Shown here in pieces: positions 1-8,565 of a stretch of DNA of 64,000 nucleotides. Made by a program: the position numbers and the translations under genes. A model generated the notes under the pieces. The model ran no database searches. It was not told the origin of the DNA and saw only the letters and a program-made list of their open reading frames with translations. Origin of the DNA: Rhodococcus sp. HNM0563 (GTDB lineage: Bacteria > Actinomycetota > Actinomycetes > Mycobacteriales > Mycobacteriaceae); NCBI RefSeq assembly GCF_012726195.1, contig NZ_JAASAF010000008.1, positions 125,147 through 189,146 on the forward strand. The letters are read 5' to 3'. Every line of letters starts with the position of its first letter. The first letter of the stretch is position 1.

Positions 1-171
1 AAGGATCTTACGACCGGCGAGCACGTCGGCTGAGCGTCAGGTGGGCACGGAGGTCACCGCGATGGCGTGCTCCGTGACCAGGATCGTGGGCCTCCGGGCC
101 GGTGTTACAGGCCGTGAGTCATGGAAACAATTCGTGGACAAGATCTTCGGCGGACAACGCCCTGCCCGGCT

Positions 172-600
172 TCAATCCTCGGTGGAATATTCGTCGCTGG
201 ACGAACGATATTGCACCAAGAGCAAGCGGATCAGGCCGACGGCGACGATGGCCTGGCCCAGCATCAGTGCCGACGGCAGGACGATCAGTTCCCAGCCGGT
301 CGACGCGAACGCCAGCGCCCACACGATGATCGCGGTGGCCAGCGCGATGGTTGTCAGCTGACCGACTCCCATGAGGATCATCGCCCATCCGCGCAGGCGC
401 CGCTGAACGATGCAGACAGCACCGGCAACGGCTCCGGCGAACGAGGTGGGTATCCCGAGCAGGGTCGGAAAGACCACCATGATCTCGACGCCGCCTCCGA
501 CTTCGACCACCCCCGCGAACACCAACTGCGGAACGGCGAAAAGCCAGATCGGTACTGTGCACAGAACCGAGATGATCGACACGGTGCGGAGCATCTGCAT
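172..600 (-). CDS. Small four-helix membrane protein, unknown function
   Basis: The product is 142 aa and very hydrophobic, with about four membrane segments (roughly residues 5-30, 38-65, 72-95 and 102-128) and a short acidic, serine-rich tail ending SSSDEYSTED. I do not recognise the family. The start is the first in-frame ATG; a second ATG lies two codons later, and the frame is open upstream as far as the TGA of the truncated gene at 673-675, with no other plausible start and no clear Shine-Dalgarno. It lies downstream of a decayed gene on the same strand, so it may itself have lost upstream context. I infer an integral membrane protein only. Confidence 0.6.
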   Translation of the reverse strand: MQMLRTVSIISVLCTVPIWLFAVPQLVFAGVVEVGGGVEIMVVFPTLLGIPTSFAGAVAGAVCIVQRRLRGWAMILMGVGQLTTIALATAIIVWALAFASTGWELIVLPSALMLGQAIVAVGLIRLLLVQYRSSSDEYSTED

Positions 601-672
601 CAGGTGAACGTATCCGAAGTGGGCCGCTGACGGCGGGTCCCTCGTCCGGACTGTCGGCGTCCCACTCGATCC

Positions 673-1026
673 TCACGCCGGGGGCGCTTGCTGCGGAGCC
701 GATTTCGTCGTGGGCGTGGTGAGGCCCTCTCCGGATAGCGAACCGAGATCGACGTCTCGACCGGCGAGTAGCAGAAGGAGGGTAAGCATCGGTCCTCGGA
801 TCTCAGGTCCGGTGCCTGTCGACCACGCGATGTCGGTCGCGCAGAGATGCGATGCGCTGAAGCGGTTCTTCTGGAACACTTTCGACTTCCATCCTGTACC
901 GAAGGACGCGATGTGTGTCGCGGCGTCTGCGGCCACCTCCGGCGAGACGCTCAGCGTGCGGCCGAGTGGGATCGCGATGTCCTGTCCATGGACGAGAATG
1001 TCGACGAGCGGTTCGCGAGGGGAGAG
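673..1026 (-). pseudogene. C-terminal remnant of a mycothiol-dependent maleylpyruvate isomerase-family protein
   Basis: The last ~118 codons read as the C-terminal half of a DinB-like MDMPI/TIGR03083 protein: LVDILVHGQDIAIPLGR matches the family's VH-x-QDI-x-PLG signature, followed by a degenerate C-terminal domain. The N-terminal DinB helices are missing. Upstream of about 1026 the frame continues as arginine-rich nonsense that is antisense to the MarR fragment starting at about 1032. A complete paralogue lies at 47595-48227 and carries the corresponding VVVHAQDIRRPLG. The fragment has lost its start and probably its function. Confidence 0.7.
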
Positions 1027-1031
1027 TCTAG

Positions 1032-1352
1032 GCCCGTATCGCTGCCAGGATCGGACCCGGCGGGACGAGGTTGTCCGGACTCGCCGAGCAGGCCCTGGTC
1101 TCCAAGCAGACCGCCACGCACCTCGTGGACCAGCTCGAACGCGCAGGATACGTCGAACGAGTAGTCGACCCAGCCGATGCCCGCGCTCGCCTCGTCCGGA
1201 TCTCACCGCGCGGCGAGGAACTGGTTGCCGTTGCCCGCGCCGAGGAAGCCGAAATCGACAAGGACTGGACGAAGCACCTCGGAGCCCAGCGCATGCACGA
1301 CCTACGCGAGACACTGACGCTGTTGCGCGGCATCACCGATCCGTCGACATGA
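1032..1352 (+). pseudogene. MarR-family regulator lacking its N-terminus
   Basis: About 106 codons encode the end of a MarR protein: GGTRLSGLAEQALVSKQ is the recognition-helix region, then LVDQLERAGYVERVVDPAD and ISPRGEEL form the wing. A full MarR protein is about 140-150 aa, so the dimerisation helix and first helices are gone. A TAG lies in frame at 1029-1031. A TTG at 1071 could start a 93-aa product, but it would lack most of the winged helix. The break coincides with the break in the divergent MDMPI remnant, so one deletion probably removed both 5' ends and their shared promoter. Confidence 0.7.
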
Positions 1353-1466
1353 TCCGAGTTCTACTTCGATAGGTGCGCCGGTCGGAGCGAAGCGAAACCT
1401 ATACATTCCATGCACGCTGTAGGTAGTCTCCCGAACGGCCGTCCAGGTTCGGGAAGGGACAACTCG

Positions 1467-2603
1467 ATGAAGCTCCTCAGATGCGCTGGTGCCGTCGCGG
1501 TGGCAACGACGATGACGTTGTCGGGAACGCTGGCTCACGCCGACCCGGCGCCCCCGGTCGCCGAGCCGTACACCCTGCAGGAGCTCGTCGGTCCGTACCC
1601 GTCCGACCTTCCCGCGCGTGGCACCTTCATTCCGGTACTCGACGGATTCACCGGGATCCGCGATACCCGACCTGACCTGATGCAACGCAATCTCGATCGG
1701 ACCGTGGAGATCAACAACGGTGCGTCGGCAGTTGCTCAGCAGCGGGCATTGTTCGACAGCAACCACGAACGACTGGTGTCGTTATCGGACGGTTTCGGCG
1801 AGGGGCTCGGCGAGGCGTTCCGCACCGCCCTCCATGAGGGCCGACTGCCCAAGGTGCAGGCGCTTCTCGGAGGTGAGCTCAGTCGCGCCGTCGGCATCGC
1901 GAACCTTTCCCTCCTGGAGAAGCAGCACTGGAGCAATCCGCGGCCGTTCGAGGTGGCGCCCGACCGGATCCACTACTACTTCGGTGACGGAGTCAGCGGC
2001 GCCGCCGATCCATACGCCGAGGTCGGTGGGACGAGCTCGTACCCGTCGGGCCATACATCGAGTTCGTATCTGATCGGCATCCTGCTGGCGGACATGCTTC
2101 CGGAATTGGCACCGCAGATCCTCACCAGAGCATCCGAGGTGGGCAACAGCCGGATCGTGCTCGGTGTGCACTACCCCCTCGACGTCATGGGCGGGCGCAT
2201 CATGGGCCACGCTGCGGCTGCGGACCGGTTGAGTGATCCGGCATTCGCACGCTTGGTGGATGAAGCCGCGGCCGAGCTGCGGGCAGCGCTCGAATGGTCG
2301 GTGGGTGAGCCGCTCGACGAGTACATCTCATCCGACACGCCGTATCGCCCGATCGGTACCGCGCTCGCCGAGTACAACGAACGGATGACGTACGGATTCG
2401 ATCGGATCGATCCGTCGATGACGAACGACATTCCTGCCGAAGCCGCAGTACTGTTGCGTGGCGTCGCCCCCGACCTCACCGACGACGAGCGGCTCGACAT
2501 CCTGCGGCGCACCGCGATCCCCGCGGGCTATCCGCTGGATCAGGCGGGGCCGAATGGCGGGTGGTTGCGTATCGATCTCGCCGCAGCGTACGAAGCCGTC
2601 TGA
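1467..2603 (+). CDS. Secreted PAP2-type class A acid phosphatase
   Basis: The product is 378 aa, starting at the ATG preceded by GGGAAGGGAC. Residues 1-25 form a Sec signal peptide with likely cleavage after AHA. The PAP2 phosphatase signature is complete: K152-x6-R159-P160, PSGH at 193-196, and S228-R229-x5-H235-x3-D239, with the last histidine the nucleophile in this family and H196 the general acid. The enzyme should hydrolyse phosphomonoesters outside the membrane, as PhoN-type bacterial acid phosphatases do. The C-terminal ~130 residues extend beyond the catalytic core. It stands alone, 225 bp upstream of a secreted lipase on the same strand. An upstream in-frame ATG at 1410 is less likely because it would bury the signal peptide. 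Confidence 0.85.
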   Translation: MKLLRCAGAVAVATTMTLSGTLAHADPAPPVAEPYTLQELVGPYPSDLPARGTFIPVLDGFTGIRDTRPDLMQRNLDRTVEINNGASAVAQQRALFDSNHERLVSLSDGFGEGLGEAFRTALHEGRLPKVQALLGGELSRAVGIANLSLLEKQHWSNPRPFEVAPDRIHYYFGDGVSGAADPYAEVGGTSSYPSGHTSSSYLIGILLADMLPELAPQILTRASEVGNSRIVLGVHYPLDVMGGRIMGHAAAADRLSDPAFARLVDEAAAELRAALEWSVGEPLDEYISSDTPYRPIGTALAEYNERMTYGFDRIDPSMTNDIPAEAAVLLRGVAPDLTDDERLDILRRTAIPAGYPLDQAGPNGGWLRIDLAAAYEAV

Positions 2604-2828
2604 CGCGGAGCGGTTTCCCATCTGGGCACGGTGGGCTTGTCGATCGATTCTTCGATTGCTGCGACAACCGGCGCAGGCTCGACAATCATGTGAGACAGGT
2701 GCGCGAGAAGCGTTGGTGTGACGTTCGCTCCGCAGGTCTGTCCCGTCCCGGTTCTTCGTCGCCTCCGACGATGGACGACGCTCCACCTGGGCCCCGGGTG
2801 GGAGTGCCGTCCGAGACAGGCGACCATC

Positions 2829-4124
2829 ATGCCCCGAACCCGCTCGTTCTCCGGCGCAGCGCGGAATTGTGCTTCTGCCGTGTTAACCGCCGCTGTCCTG
2901 CTTTCCGCCGGTGTGGGTAGCGTGACCGCGCAGCCCTCGGCCCCGATAGTGGTTCCGTTACCGTCGGCCGACCCGTTCTACACGTACGACGGACCGTTGG
3001 ACGGCGTCGCACCTGGCGCGGTGCTCGACACCCGGACGGTGCCATACGGGTTCCATGATCAGGCCACACCCATCACGAGCACTCAGGTGCTCTACCGAAC
3101 CACCGACCAATTCGACCGGCCGACCACGACGGTCGCGACGGTTCTACGACCCTTGGTGCCCGGACCGGAACGGATGATCTCGTACCACATGGCATACGAC
3201 GCGCTCGGGTCCGAGTGCGATCCCTCCTACACTCTCACCGGGCACGGCACCTACAGTCAGGCAGGCACGTTCGAGCAGGCCGTGATCACCGGCTATCTCG
3301 CGTCCGGATACACCGTCGTCGTGCCGGACTACGAGGGCCCGGACCTCGAGTGGACCATCGGACGCCAGTCCGGGTACGCCGCGCTCGACGGAGTGCGTGC
3401 CGCGGAGTCGGTTCTGGGACTTCCCGCGTCGACACCGGTGGGATTGGCCGGTTACTCCGGTGGCTCGGTGCCCACCCAGTGGGGCGCCGAGGTTGCACCG
3501 ACGTATGCGCCCGAGCTGAACATCGTCGGCGCGGCGGCGGGTGGCCTGCCGGTGAACTTGGCCCACAATCTGCCCTACGTCAGTGGCAGCGCGGGCTGGG
3601 CGGGTGTCATCCCTGCTCTGCTCGTCGCGTATCAGCGCACCTACGGCCTCGACACCGCGGCATTTCTCAACCCGTACGGGCAGCGGATCGTCGACACGGT
3701 CAGCTCACAGTGCATCAACGCATTCGCAGCGAAATACCCGGGGTTGACCGACACCGAGATGCTCCGGGCGCCCTACACGTCGCTGCTCGAGGTGCCCGGC
3801 GTGGTCCGTGCCATCAACGACAACATCATGGGCACGGCGGGTACTCCGCGGGTGCCGATGCTGCTGGCGGTCGGAGACGTCGACGGTACCGGTGATTCGG
3901 TGATGATCACCGCCGACGTCGAAGGTTTGGCACACCAGTATTGCGAACGTGGTGTCGACGTCACCTATGTGCAGTACGACCGACTCTCGCACGGTGAGGC
4001 ATTCATGCCGTTCCAAGCGCAAACGGCGCAGTTTTTCACCGACCGCTTCGCCGGCGCACCACCGGCCGGGAACTGTGCCGTGGTCGGGCCCGGAAACGAC
4101 CTCGCCCCCACACCGGTTCCGTGA
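2829..4124 (+). CDS. Secreted lipase of the LIP (secretory lipase) family
   Basis: The product is 431 aa from the ATG of MPRTRSFSGA, with an Arg-containing N-region, hydrophobic core and AxA-like site near VTAQ (residue 34), so it is exported. GYSGG (208-212) is the nucleophile elbow with S210. The aspartate and histidine of the triad probably lie in GDVDGTGD and LSHGEAF near the C-terminus. The family (PF03583, Candida antarctica lipase A-like) hydrolyses acylglycerols and esters. The C-terminus is proline-rich. A GTG start at 2718 would add 37 residues that look non-coding and spoil the signal peptide, so I reject it. Confidence 0.85.
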   Translation: MPRTRSFSGAARNCASAVLTAAVLLSAGVGSVTAQPSAPIVVPLPSADPFYTYDGPLDGVAPGAVLDTRTVPYGFHDQATPITSTQVLYRTTDQFDRPTTTVATVLRPLVPGPERMISYHMAYDALGSECDPSYTLTGHGTYSQAGTFEQAVITGYLASGYTVVVPDYEGPDLEWTIGRQSGYAALDGVRAAESVLGLPASTPVGLAGYSGGSVPTQWGAEVAPTYAPELNIVGAAAGGLPVNLAHNLPYVSGSAGWAGVIPALLVAYQRTYGLDTAAFLNPYGQRIVDTVSSQCINAFAAKYPGLTDTEMLRAPYTSLLEVPGVVRAINDNIMGTAGTPRVPMLLAVGDVDGTGDSVMITADVEGLAHQYCERGVDVTYVQYDRLSHGEAFMPFQAQTAQFFTDRFAGAPPAGNCAVVGPGNDLAPTPVP

Positions 4125-4223
4125 CCGCCGGATCCCGCGCATTTCGGCCCAACCTGCCACTCGGCTGGGAAGGCGTCCGCACAAGATGGCGGCGTCCAGT
4201 GATCGATGCGTTTGCCGCACATA

Positions 4224-4262
4224 TAGACAGAAGCGTCGTTCCGGAAAGGTTGTTTCTGTCTA
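4224..4262. repeat. 9-bp perfect inverted repeat upstream of the VOC gene
   Basis: TAGACAGAA (4224-4232) and TTCTGTCTA (4254-4262) are exact inverted copies separated by 21 bases. They lie in the 260-bp gap between the lipase gene and the VOC gene, about 120 bp before the VOC start. The pair could be a regulator site or an RNA stem. No T-run follows, so it is not a classical terminator. Confidence 0.35.
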
Positions 4263-4384
4263 CAGGTGACGCGGAACCGTGACGCGACGTGCACGACGGT
4301 CTTGACGCCTGAACCGCTACGAGGATGACCGTTCCTGTAGTGGAATCGGATGGAATGCGGCCGAATCAGAAGGAGATTCCAGAC

Positions 4385-4750
4385 ATGCGCCCTACCGGCC
4401 TCACCGCAAATCTGAACGTCCCGAGTATCGAGGAAGCCCGCAGCTTCTATGCCGACTATCTCGGGCTTTCCGTCGAGGAGATGAATCTGGGATGGGTCGC
4501 CCGGTTCACCACCCCGGACGGGCGCGCCACCGTGCAATTGGTGAGCGGCGACGAGAGTGCGCCCGTGGATTCCGCATTGTCCATCCACGTCGGCGACGAG
4601 GTAGAAGCCGCCTACGAGGACGCGCAACGGCGCGGGTTCGAAATCGTGTACCCGCTGACGACGGAGCCGTGGGGCGTGCGGCGGTTCTTCGTGCGCGCGC
4701 CGGACGGCACCGTGGTCAACATCGTGAGCCACTCGGACGACGGTCAATAG
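4385..4750 (+). CDS. VOC-family (glyoxalase/bleomycin-resistance fold) protein
   Basis: The product is 121 aa. The ATG at 4385 follows a strong AGAAGGAG at about 4368-4375; an ATG at 4325 in the same frame has no ribosome site and adds non-family sequence. The fold is two beta-alpha-beta-beta-beta modules: NLNVPSIEEARSFYADYLGL opens the first and the end RRFFVRAPDGTVVNIVSH is typical of metal-binding VOC proteins. The substrate cannot be told from sequence; relatives include glyoxalases, dioxygenases and resistance proteins. It is monocistronic. Confidence 0.8.
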   Translation: MRPTGLTANLNVPSIEEARSFYADYLGLSVEEMNLGWVARFTTPDGRATVQLVSGDESAPVDSALSIHVGDEVEAAYEDAQRRGFEIVYPLTTEPWGVRRFFVRAPDGTVVNIVSHSDDGQ

Positions 4751-4830
4751 CTTTGGATCAGAGACTGCACTGACAACATGCGTGACGACTCAGCACCTGT
4801 CCGGAGGTGGGACCGCGGCGTTGACGGACT

Positions 4831-5871
4831 TCACGTTCCGCGCCGAGACCGTGACACGACGTGGGTCACTGCGATCGCGCGCTCGTGCAGACTGCCGAGG
4901 ATCAGGGTGCCGTCGTGTTCGACGACTCCGGTGACCATGGCGTAGTCGGCTCCGTTCTGCTGCAGGTCGTGGACGATCGAACCGTCCGCTGCCACCCCCA
5001 GCACCCACGCGGTGCGGGAAGGGGCGGGCAAGAGCCGCTCGGGCAACATCCACAACGCTCTGCGTAAGAGACCAGGAAGCGGAAGTAGAGTGTCCAGCAC
5101 AGGGTTTCGTGGTGATGCGAGAGTTACCCAGATCAATCCGTCGCTGCCGAGGGCGATGTTGTCGGGGAAGCCGGGCAGGTTGTCCACCAATGTTTCCCGG
5201 GTGCCGGCCTCGGGGCCGCGCAGCCAGTAGCGGTTGAGTCGGTAGGCGGCAGTTTCTGCGACGATCAACGCCGAGCGGTCGGGCGTCAATGCCACGCCAT
5301 TGGCGAACTGCAAACCGTCGAGCAGCGTCTCCACTTCGCCCTCGGGTGACAGGCGGAACAAGCGGCCGGTGCCGGAGTGTTCGACCAGGTCGCCCATCCA
5401 CTGCTCCAGCGGCCACCGACGCGAGGATGCGGTGAAGTAGATCGTTCCGTCATCGGGGTCGGCGACCACATTGCTCGCGAAGTTCAGTGGCTCGTTGTCG
5501 ACCGTGTCGACCAACACCGTGACCGAATGTCCCGGACCGGGCCAGTGCAGAAGTCCGCGCTCAGCGTCGCACACGAGCAGCGACCCGTCCGCGCCCGCGT
5601 GGAGGCCCAGTGGGCGACCGCCCGTGTCGAGCACGGCGGTGACCTTTTCGGTGTCGATGTCGACGCGCAGAATCTCGCCGGTATCGATACCGGTGTAGAT
5701 GCATCCATCTGCGCCGAGAACAACGTCTTCGGGGCCGCCCCCTGACAGCGCGATCCGTCGTACCGGCGGTAGCGGGGGTGTGCTCGTTTTCCTCTTTGCT
5801 CGCGCTGGTGCGGAGGGCGGTGCCCAACGGTGAGGAAGAAGCCGCGTCGAGGAACGGGAAGTTGCGGTCAT
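4831..5871 (-). CDS. SMP-30/gluconolactonase-like (strictosidine-synthase fold) beta-propeller protein
   Basis: The product is 346 aa, starting at the ATG preceded by GTAGGAG. The body is a six-bladed beta-propeller of the SMP-30/gluconolactonase/LRE type: GGPEDVVLGADGCIYTGIDT begins blade 1, then NFASNVVADPDDGTIYFTAS, LQFANGVALTPDRSALIVAE and FPDNIALGSDGLIWVTLASP. Metal-binding positions (Glu near the N-terminus, Asn and Asp) match the family. Members hydrolyse lactones or are strictosidine-synthase-like. It lies 122 bp downstream of the ferritin-like gene on the same strand. The frame remains open far upstream, but the extension is antisense to nothing real and shares no family similarity. 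Confidence 0.8.
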   Translation of the reverse strand: MTATSRSSTRLLPHRWAPPSAPARAKRKTSTPPLPPVRRIALSGGGPEDVVLGADGCIYTGIDTGEILRVDIDTEKVTAVLDTGGRPLGLHAGADGSLLVCDAERGLLHWPGPGHSVTVLVDTVDNEPLNFASNVVADPDDGTIYFTASSRRWPLEQWMGDLVEHSGTGRLFRLSPEGEVETLLDGLQFANGVALTPDRSALIVAETAAYRLNRYWLRGPEAGTRETLVDNLPGFPDNIALGSDGLIWVTLASPRNPVLDTLLPLPGLLRRALWMLPERLLPAPSRTAWVLGVAADGSIVHDLQQNGADYAMVTGVVEHDGTLILGSLHERAIAVTHVVSRSRRGT

Positions 5872-5993
5872 GTCATCTACTCCTACGACGCACGCGAGGT
5901 GAGCGTGATGGTACGGCGCTTCTTGCACATCCTTGTCGAACGGATGTGTCGGTGCAGGAGGTCGCTCGCGGTCAGGCGCTGCAACGTACGTCG

Positions 5994-6728
5994 CTAATTC
6001 CCGGTCGAGCTCTGTGTCCTGAGGCCGCTGGCGGCCGAACCGGACGTGAACACCTCTGCGGTGGCACTGCCGAACAACCGCATGGTGTCGGAGATGAAGG
6101 CTCGCCGCGTCACTCCCGTCGCGCGTAGGGCCGGCCCGTGGTCGAATGCGACGACCACCGCAACAGCACGCGCGAGGACGCGCCAGCCTTGCATGACCGC
6201 CACGCGGATCGACGCTGATGTATGAGCGAATCCGACACGCAGGCGATGGCACTGGAACGGGACGTGGTGGTGCTCGTCGTCGAGGATTCGCTCCGACACG
6301 TCGACCAGCAGCGCGTCGTCTCCGCCCTCGGCGAGGGCGCGGTAATAGCGCAGTGCGACGACCTCCGCGATGGTCAGGACCATGAGTTCGAACCGTAGAC
6401 CCGTCAGCCGGCGGAGCTGCACGAAAGTGGTGTCGGACCAGTGCCGGCCAATTATCGGAATGCCGGCGGATTGCAGAAGTGACGCCAGCATCCGCGCATG
6501 GTTCTGCTCCTCGGCGACGAACAGTCGCACCGCGGCGGCATAGTCGGAGTTTCCTGCGGCATCGGCCTTTGCGATCAGGTGAGCTCCGTCGCCGCTCTCT
6601 CCGACCTGGAACTTCTGCAGACTCCGCGCCACCGCAGGATGCAGACGGCAGTCGTGGGACCAGTCCGGATCGGGTGTAACGGCGCGCCGCGACGCTCTTG
6701 CCATGAAGTCGGCGCACCAGGTCTCCAT
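5994..6728 (-). CDS. Ferritin-like di-iron domain protein
   Basis: The product is 244 aa from METWCADFMARASRR; an ATG 12 codons earlier (6764) is possible but neither has a good ribosome site. Two helical pairs carry carboxylate ligand motifs: VAEEQNHARML in the first half, and ERILDDEHHHVPFQC in the second, with IAEVVALRYYRAL between. That pattern suggests a ferritin-like four-helix bundle holding two irons. The substrate is unknown. The C-terminal part is hydrophobic and may contact the membrane. It is divergent from the CocE-like gene, with 72 bp between them. Confidence 0.7.
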   Translation of the reverse strand: METWCADFMARASRRAVTPDPDWSHDCRLHPAVARSLQKFQVGESGDGAHLIAKADAAGNSDYAAAVRLFVAEEQNHARMLASLLQSAGIPIIGRHWSDTTFVQLRRLTGLRFELMVLTIAEVVALRYYRALAEGGDDALLVDVSERILDDEHHHVPFQCHRLRVGFAHTSASIRVAVMQGWRVLARAVAVVVAFDHGPALRATGVTRRAFISDTMRLFGSATAEVFTSGSAASGLRTQSSTGN

Positions 6729-6800
6729 GAAGAAAGAGTAGCGCCGCCTGTGGCCGTACGTCATTGACCCAGAACGGTATTTCGGTGAAACTGACCCACC

Positions 6801-8516
6801 ATGGGGATCGCAGGGGCGGGTATCGGTGGTCTGAGCACGCTACGTCAACGTCTCGGCCGTTGGATTCAGGCCAAGACCATCAAGGGGCTCGAACCCGGAC
6901 CATACGACATCGAGGTCCGTAAGAATCTCCGCGTCCCGATGGACGACGGCGTCATCCTCCTCGCCGACCTCATCACCCCGATCGGCGACGTCGATCCGCG
7001 CCTGCCCACCGTCGTGATTCGCGGACCCTACGGGCGCAGCGGTGCGGTGGCGGGTTCCGCGCGCGCTCTCGCCCGCGAGGGTTTCCGGGTGTTGTTCCAG
7101 AGTTGCCGAGGCACGTGGGGGTCCGAAGGAGAATTCACCCCGCAGATCGACGAACAGCGCGACGGTATGGCCACACACCGCTGGGTCCGCGCCCAGCCGT
7201 GGCACACCGGGCCGGTCGCGACCTACGGCCCCAGCTACATGGGATTCACCCAATGGGCGGTGGCCGCAGAACTCGAACGTGTGGACCCCGACAACGCTCC
7301 GGACGCGCTCTGCCTACTCGTCACCATGCCCGACTTCGGTGCGATCACCTGGGACAACGGCGCATTCTCCATGCGCAATGCACTCGGCTGGACACAGATG
7401 ATGGACAGGATGAACCACCGGGAGTTTCTCCCGCTGCTGCTGGGGCTCCGCGGCCCGGATTCCAGACTGCGGACGGCGTTCGACGTGCTGCCGCTGACTG
7501 CCGGCGACGTCGCAGCGAACGGGCGGCAGGTGGGCTGGTACCAGGATTGGGTCACCCGCGAGGACCTCGCCGACCAGTACTGGACCCAACAGTCGCACAC
7601 CGCGTCAGTTCCCGAGGTCGCCGCGCCCACCTTCATGGTCACTGGCTGGTACGACATCTTCCTGCCCTGGCAACTACACAACTACGCCCAGCTCGCCGCG
7701 GTTGGCAGACCGCCGCGCCTGACCGTGGGGCCGTGGGCCCACCAGTCCCGCGGTATGGCCGCGCCGACGATCACGGGCACAGTCGAGTTCCTGAAGGAGC
7801 AGTTTGCCGACGCGCCCACCACACGCGTCGCACCGGTTCGTGCGTTCCGCACCGGCGCCGACGAATGGCACGATCTGGCTACGTGGCCACCCGAAGGCGT
7901 TTCCACCGAATGCCTGTTCCTTCTGCCCTCCAGCAGACTCGGACCCGACAAGCCCGCTGGTGGCAGCACCACCTACATCTACGACCCCTCCGATCCCACT
8001 CCTGCCCTCGGCGGCCCGAGTCTGGATCCGAAATCGGATCCGGTGGACAACACCGAACACGAGCGCCGGGCCGATGTCGTAGTGTTCCGCGGTGACGTCC
8101 TCGCCGAACCGCTGACTGTCGCCGGTGAACCTGTGGCCCGTATCCGATTCCGCTCCTCGCAGCCCAGCGCCGACCTGTTCGTCCGCATCTGCGATGTGCA
8201 TCCGGACGGTCGTGCGATGACGGTGTGCGATGGGATCCGCCGGATCGGCTCCGTAGGAACGAAAGGCACCGATCCCGAAGCGGATTCGGATGGATTCCGC
8301 ATCGTCGAGGTACGCCTGTGGCCGACCTTCCATGAGTTCGCCGCCGGTCACCGCATCGGGATTCAGATCAGCTCCGGCGCGCATCCGCGCTACGCTCGCA
8401 ACCCGGGATCGGGTGAACCCGCTGCCACCGCGACCGCGCTCCACCGGGCGGAGCAGGAGCTCTCCCACGAATCGGCCACGCCGTCGTGTATCGAACTCCC
8501 GACGTGGTCGCTTTGA
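6801..8516 (+). CDS. CocE/NonD-family serine hydrolase (X-Pro dipeptidyl-peptidase S15 fold)
   Basis: The product is 571 aa. The alpha/beta-hydrolase core holds GPSYMG with nucleophile S145, an oxyanion RGPYGRSG stretch near 74-81, VTGWYDIFLPWQ carrying the likely catalytic Asp, and GPWAHQS with the likely His. The C-terminal ~200 residues form the jelly-roll X-Pro dipeptidyl-peptidase C-terminal domain (ADLFVRICDVHPDG). Relatives hydrolyse esters (cocaine esterase) or acyl amides. There is no obvious signal peptide, so it is probably cytoplasmic. The gene ends 49 bp before maltokinase on the same strand, but the two functions do not suggest a pathway. Confidence 0.85.
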   Translation: MGIAGAGIGGLSTLRQRLGRWIQAKTIKGLEPGPYDIEVRKNLRVPMDDGVILLADLITPIGDVDPRLPTVVIRGPYGRSGAVAGSARALAREGFRVLFQSCRGTWGSEGEFTPQIDEQRDGMATHRWVRAQPWHTGPVATYGPSYMGFTQWAVAAELERVDPDNAPDALCLLVTMPDFGAITWDNGAFSMRNALGWTQMMDRMNHREFLPLLLGLRGPDSRLRTAFDVLPLTAGDVAANGRQVGWYQDWVTREDLADQYWTQQSHTASVPEVAAPTFMVTGWYDIFLPWQLHNYAQLAAVGRPPRLTVGPWAHQSRGMAAPTITGTVEFLKEQFADAPTTRVAPVRAFRTGADEWHDLATWPPEGVSTECLFLLPSSRLGPDKPAGGSTTYIYDPSDPTPALGGPSLDPKSDPVDNTEHERRADVVVFRGDVLAEPLTVAGEPVARIRFRSSQPSADLFVRICDVHPDGRAMTVCDGIRRIGSVGTKGTDPEADSDGFRIVEVRLWPTFHEFAAGHRIGIQISSGAHPRYARNPGSGEPAATATALHRAEQELSHESATPSCIELPTWSL

Positions 8517-8565
8517 TCGCTGTCTCCGTTTGCGGGATATGGCTCATGCCGGCTGCGGTGTAGCC

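Noticed and set aside
1-33. A frame ending KDLTTGEHVG-stop at the left edge, possibly the end of a plus-strand gene
   Set aside because: Ten codons are too few to tell a gene end from chance.
4831-6717. A 628-codon minus-strand frame spanning the lactonase and part of the ferritin-like gene
   Set aside because: Only the part from 5871 downward matches a family; the upstream half is Arg-rich antisense or overlapping sequence.
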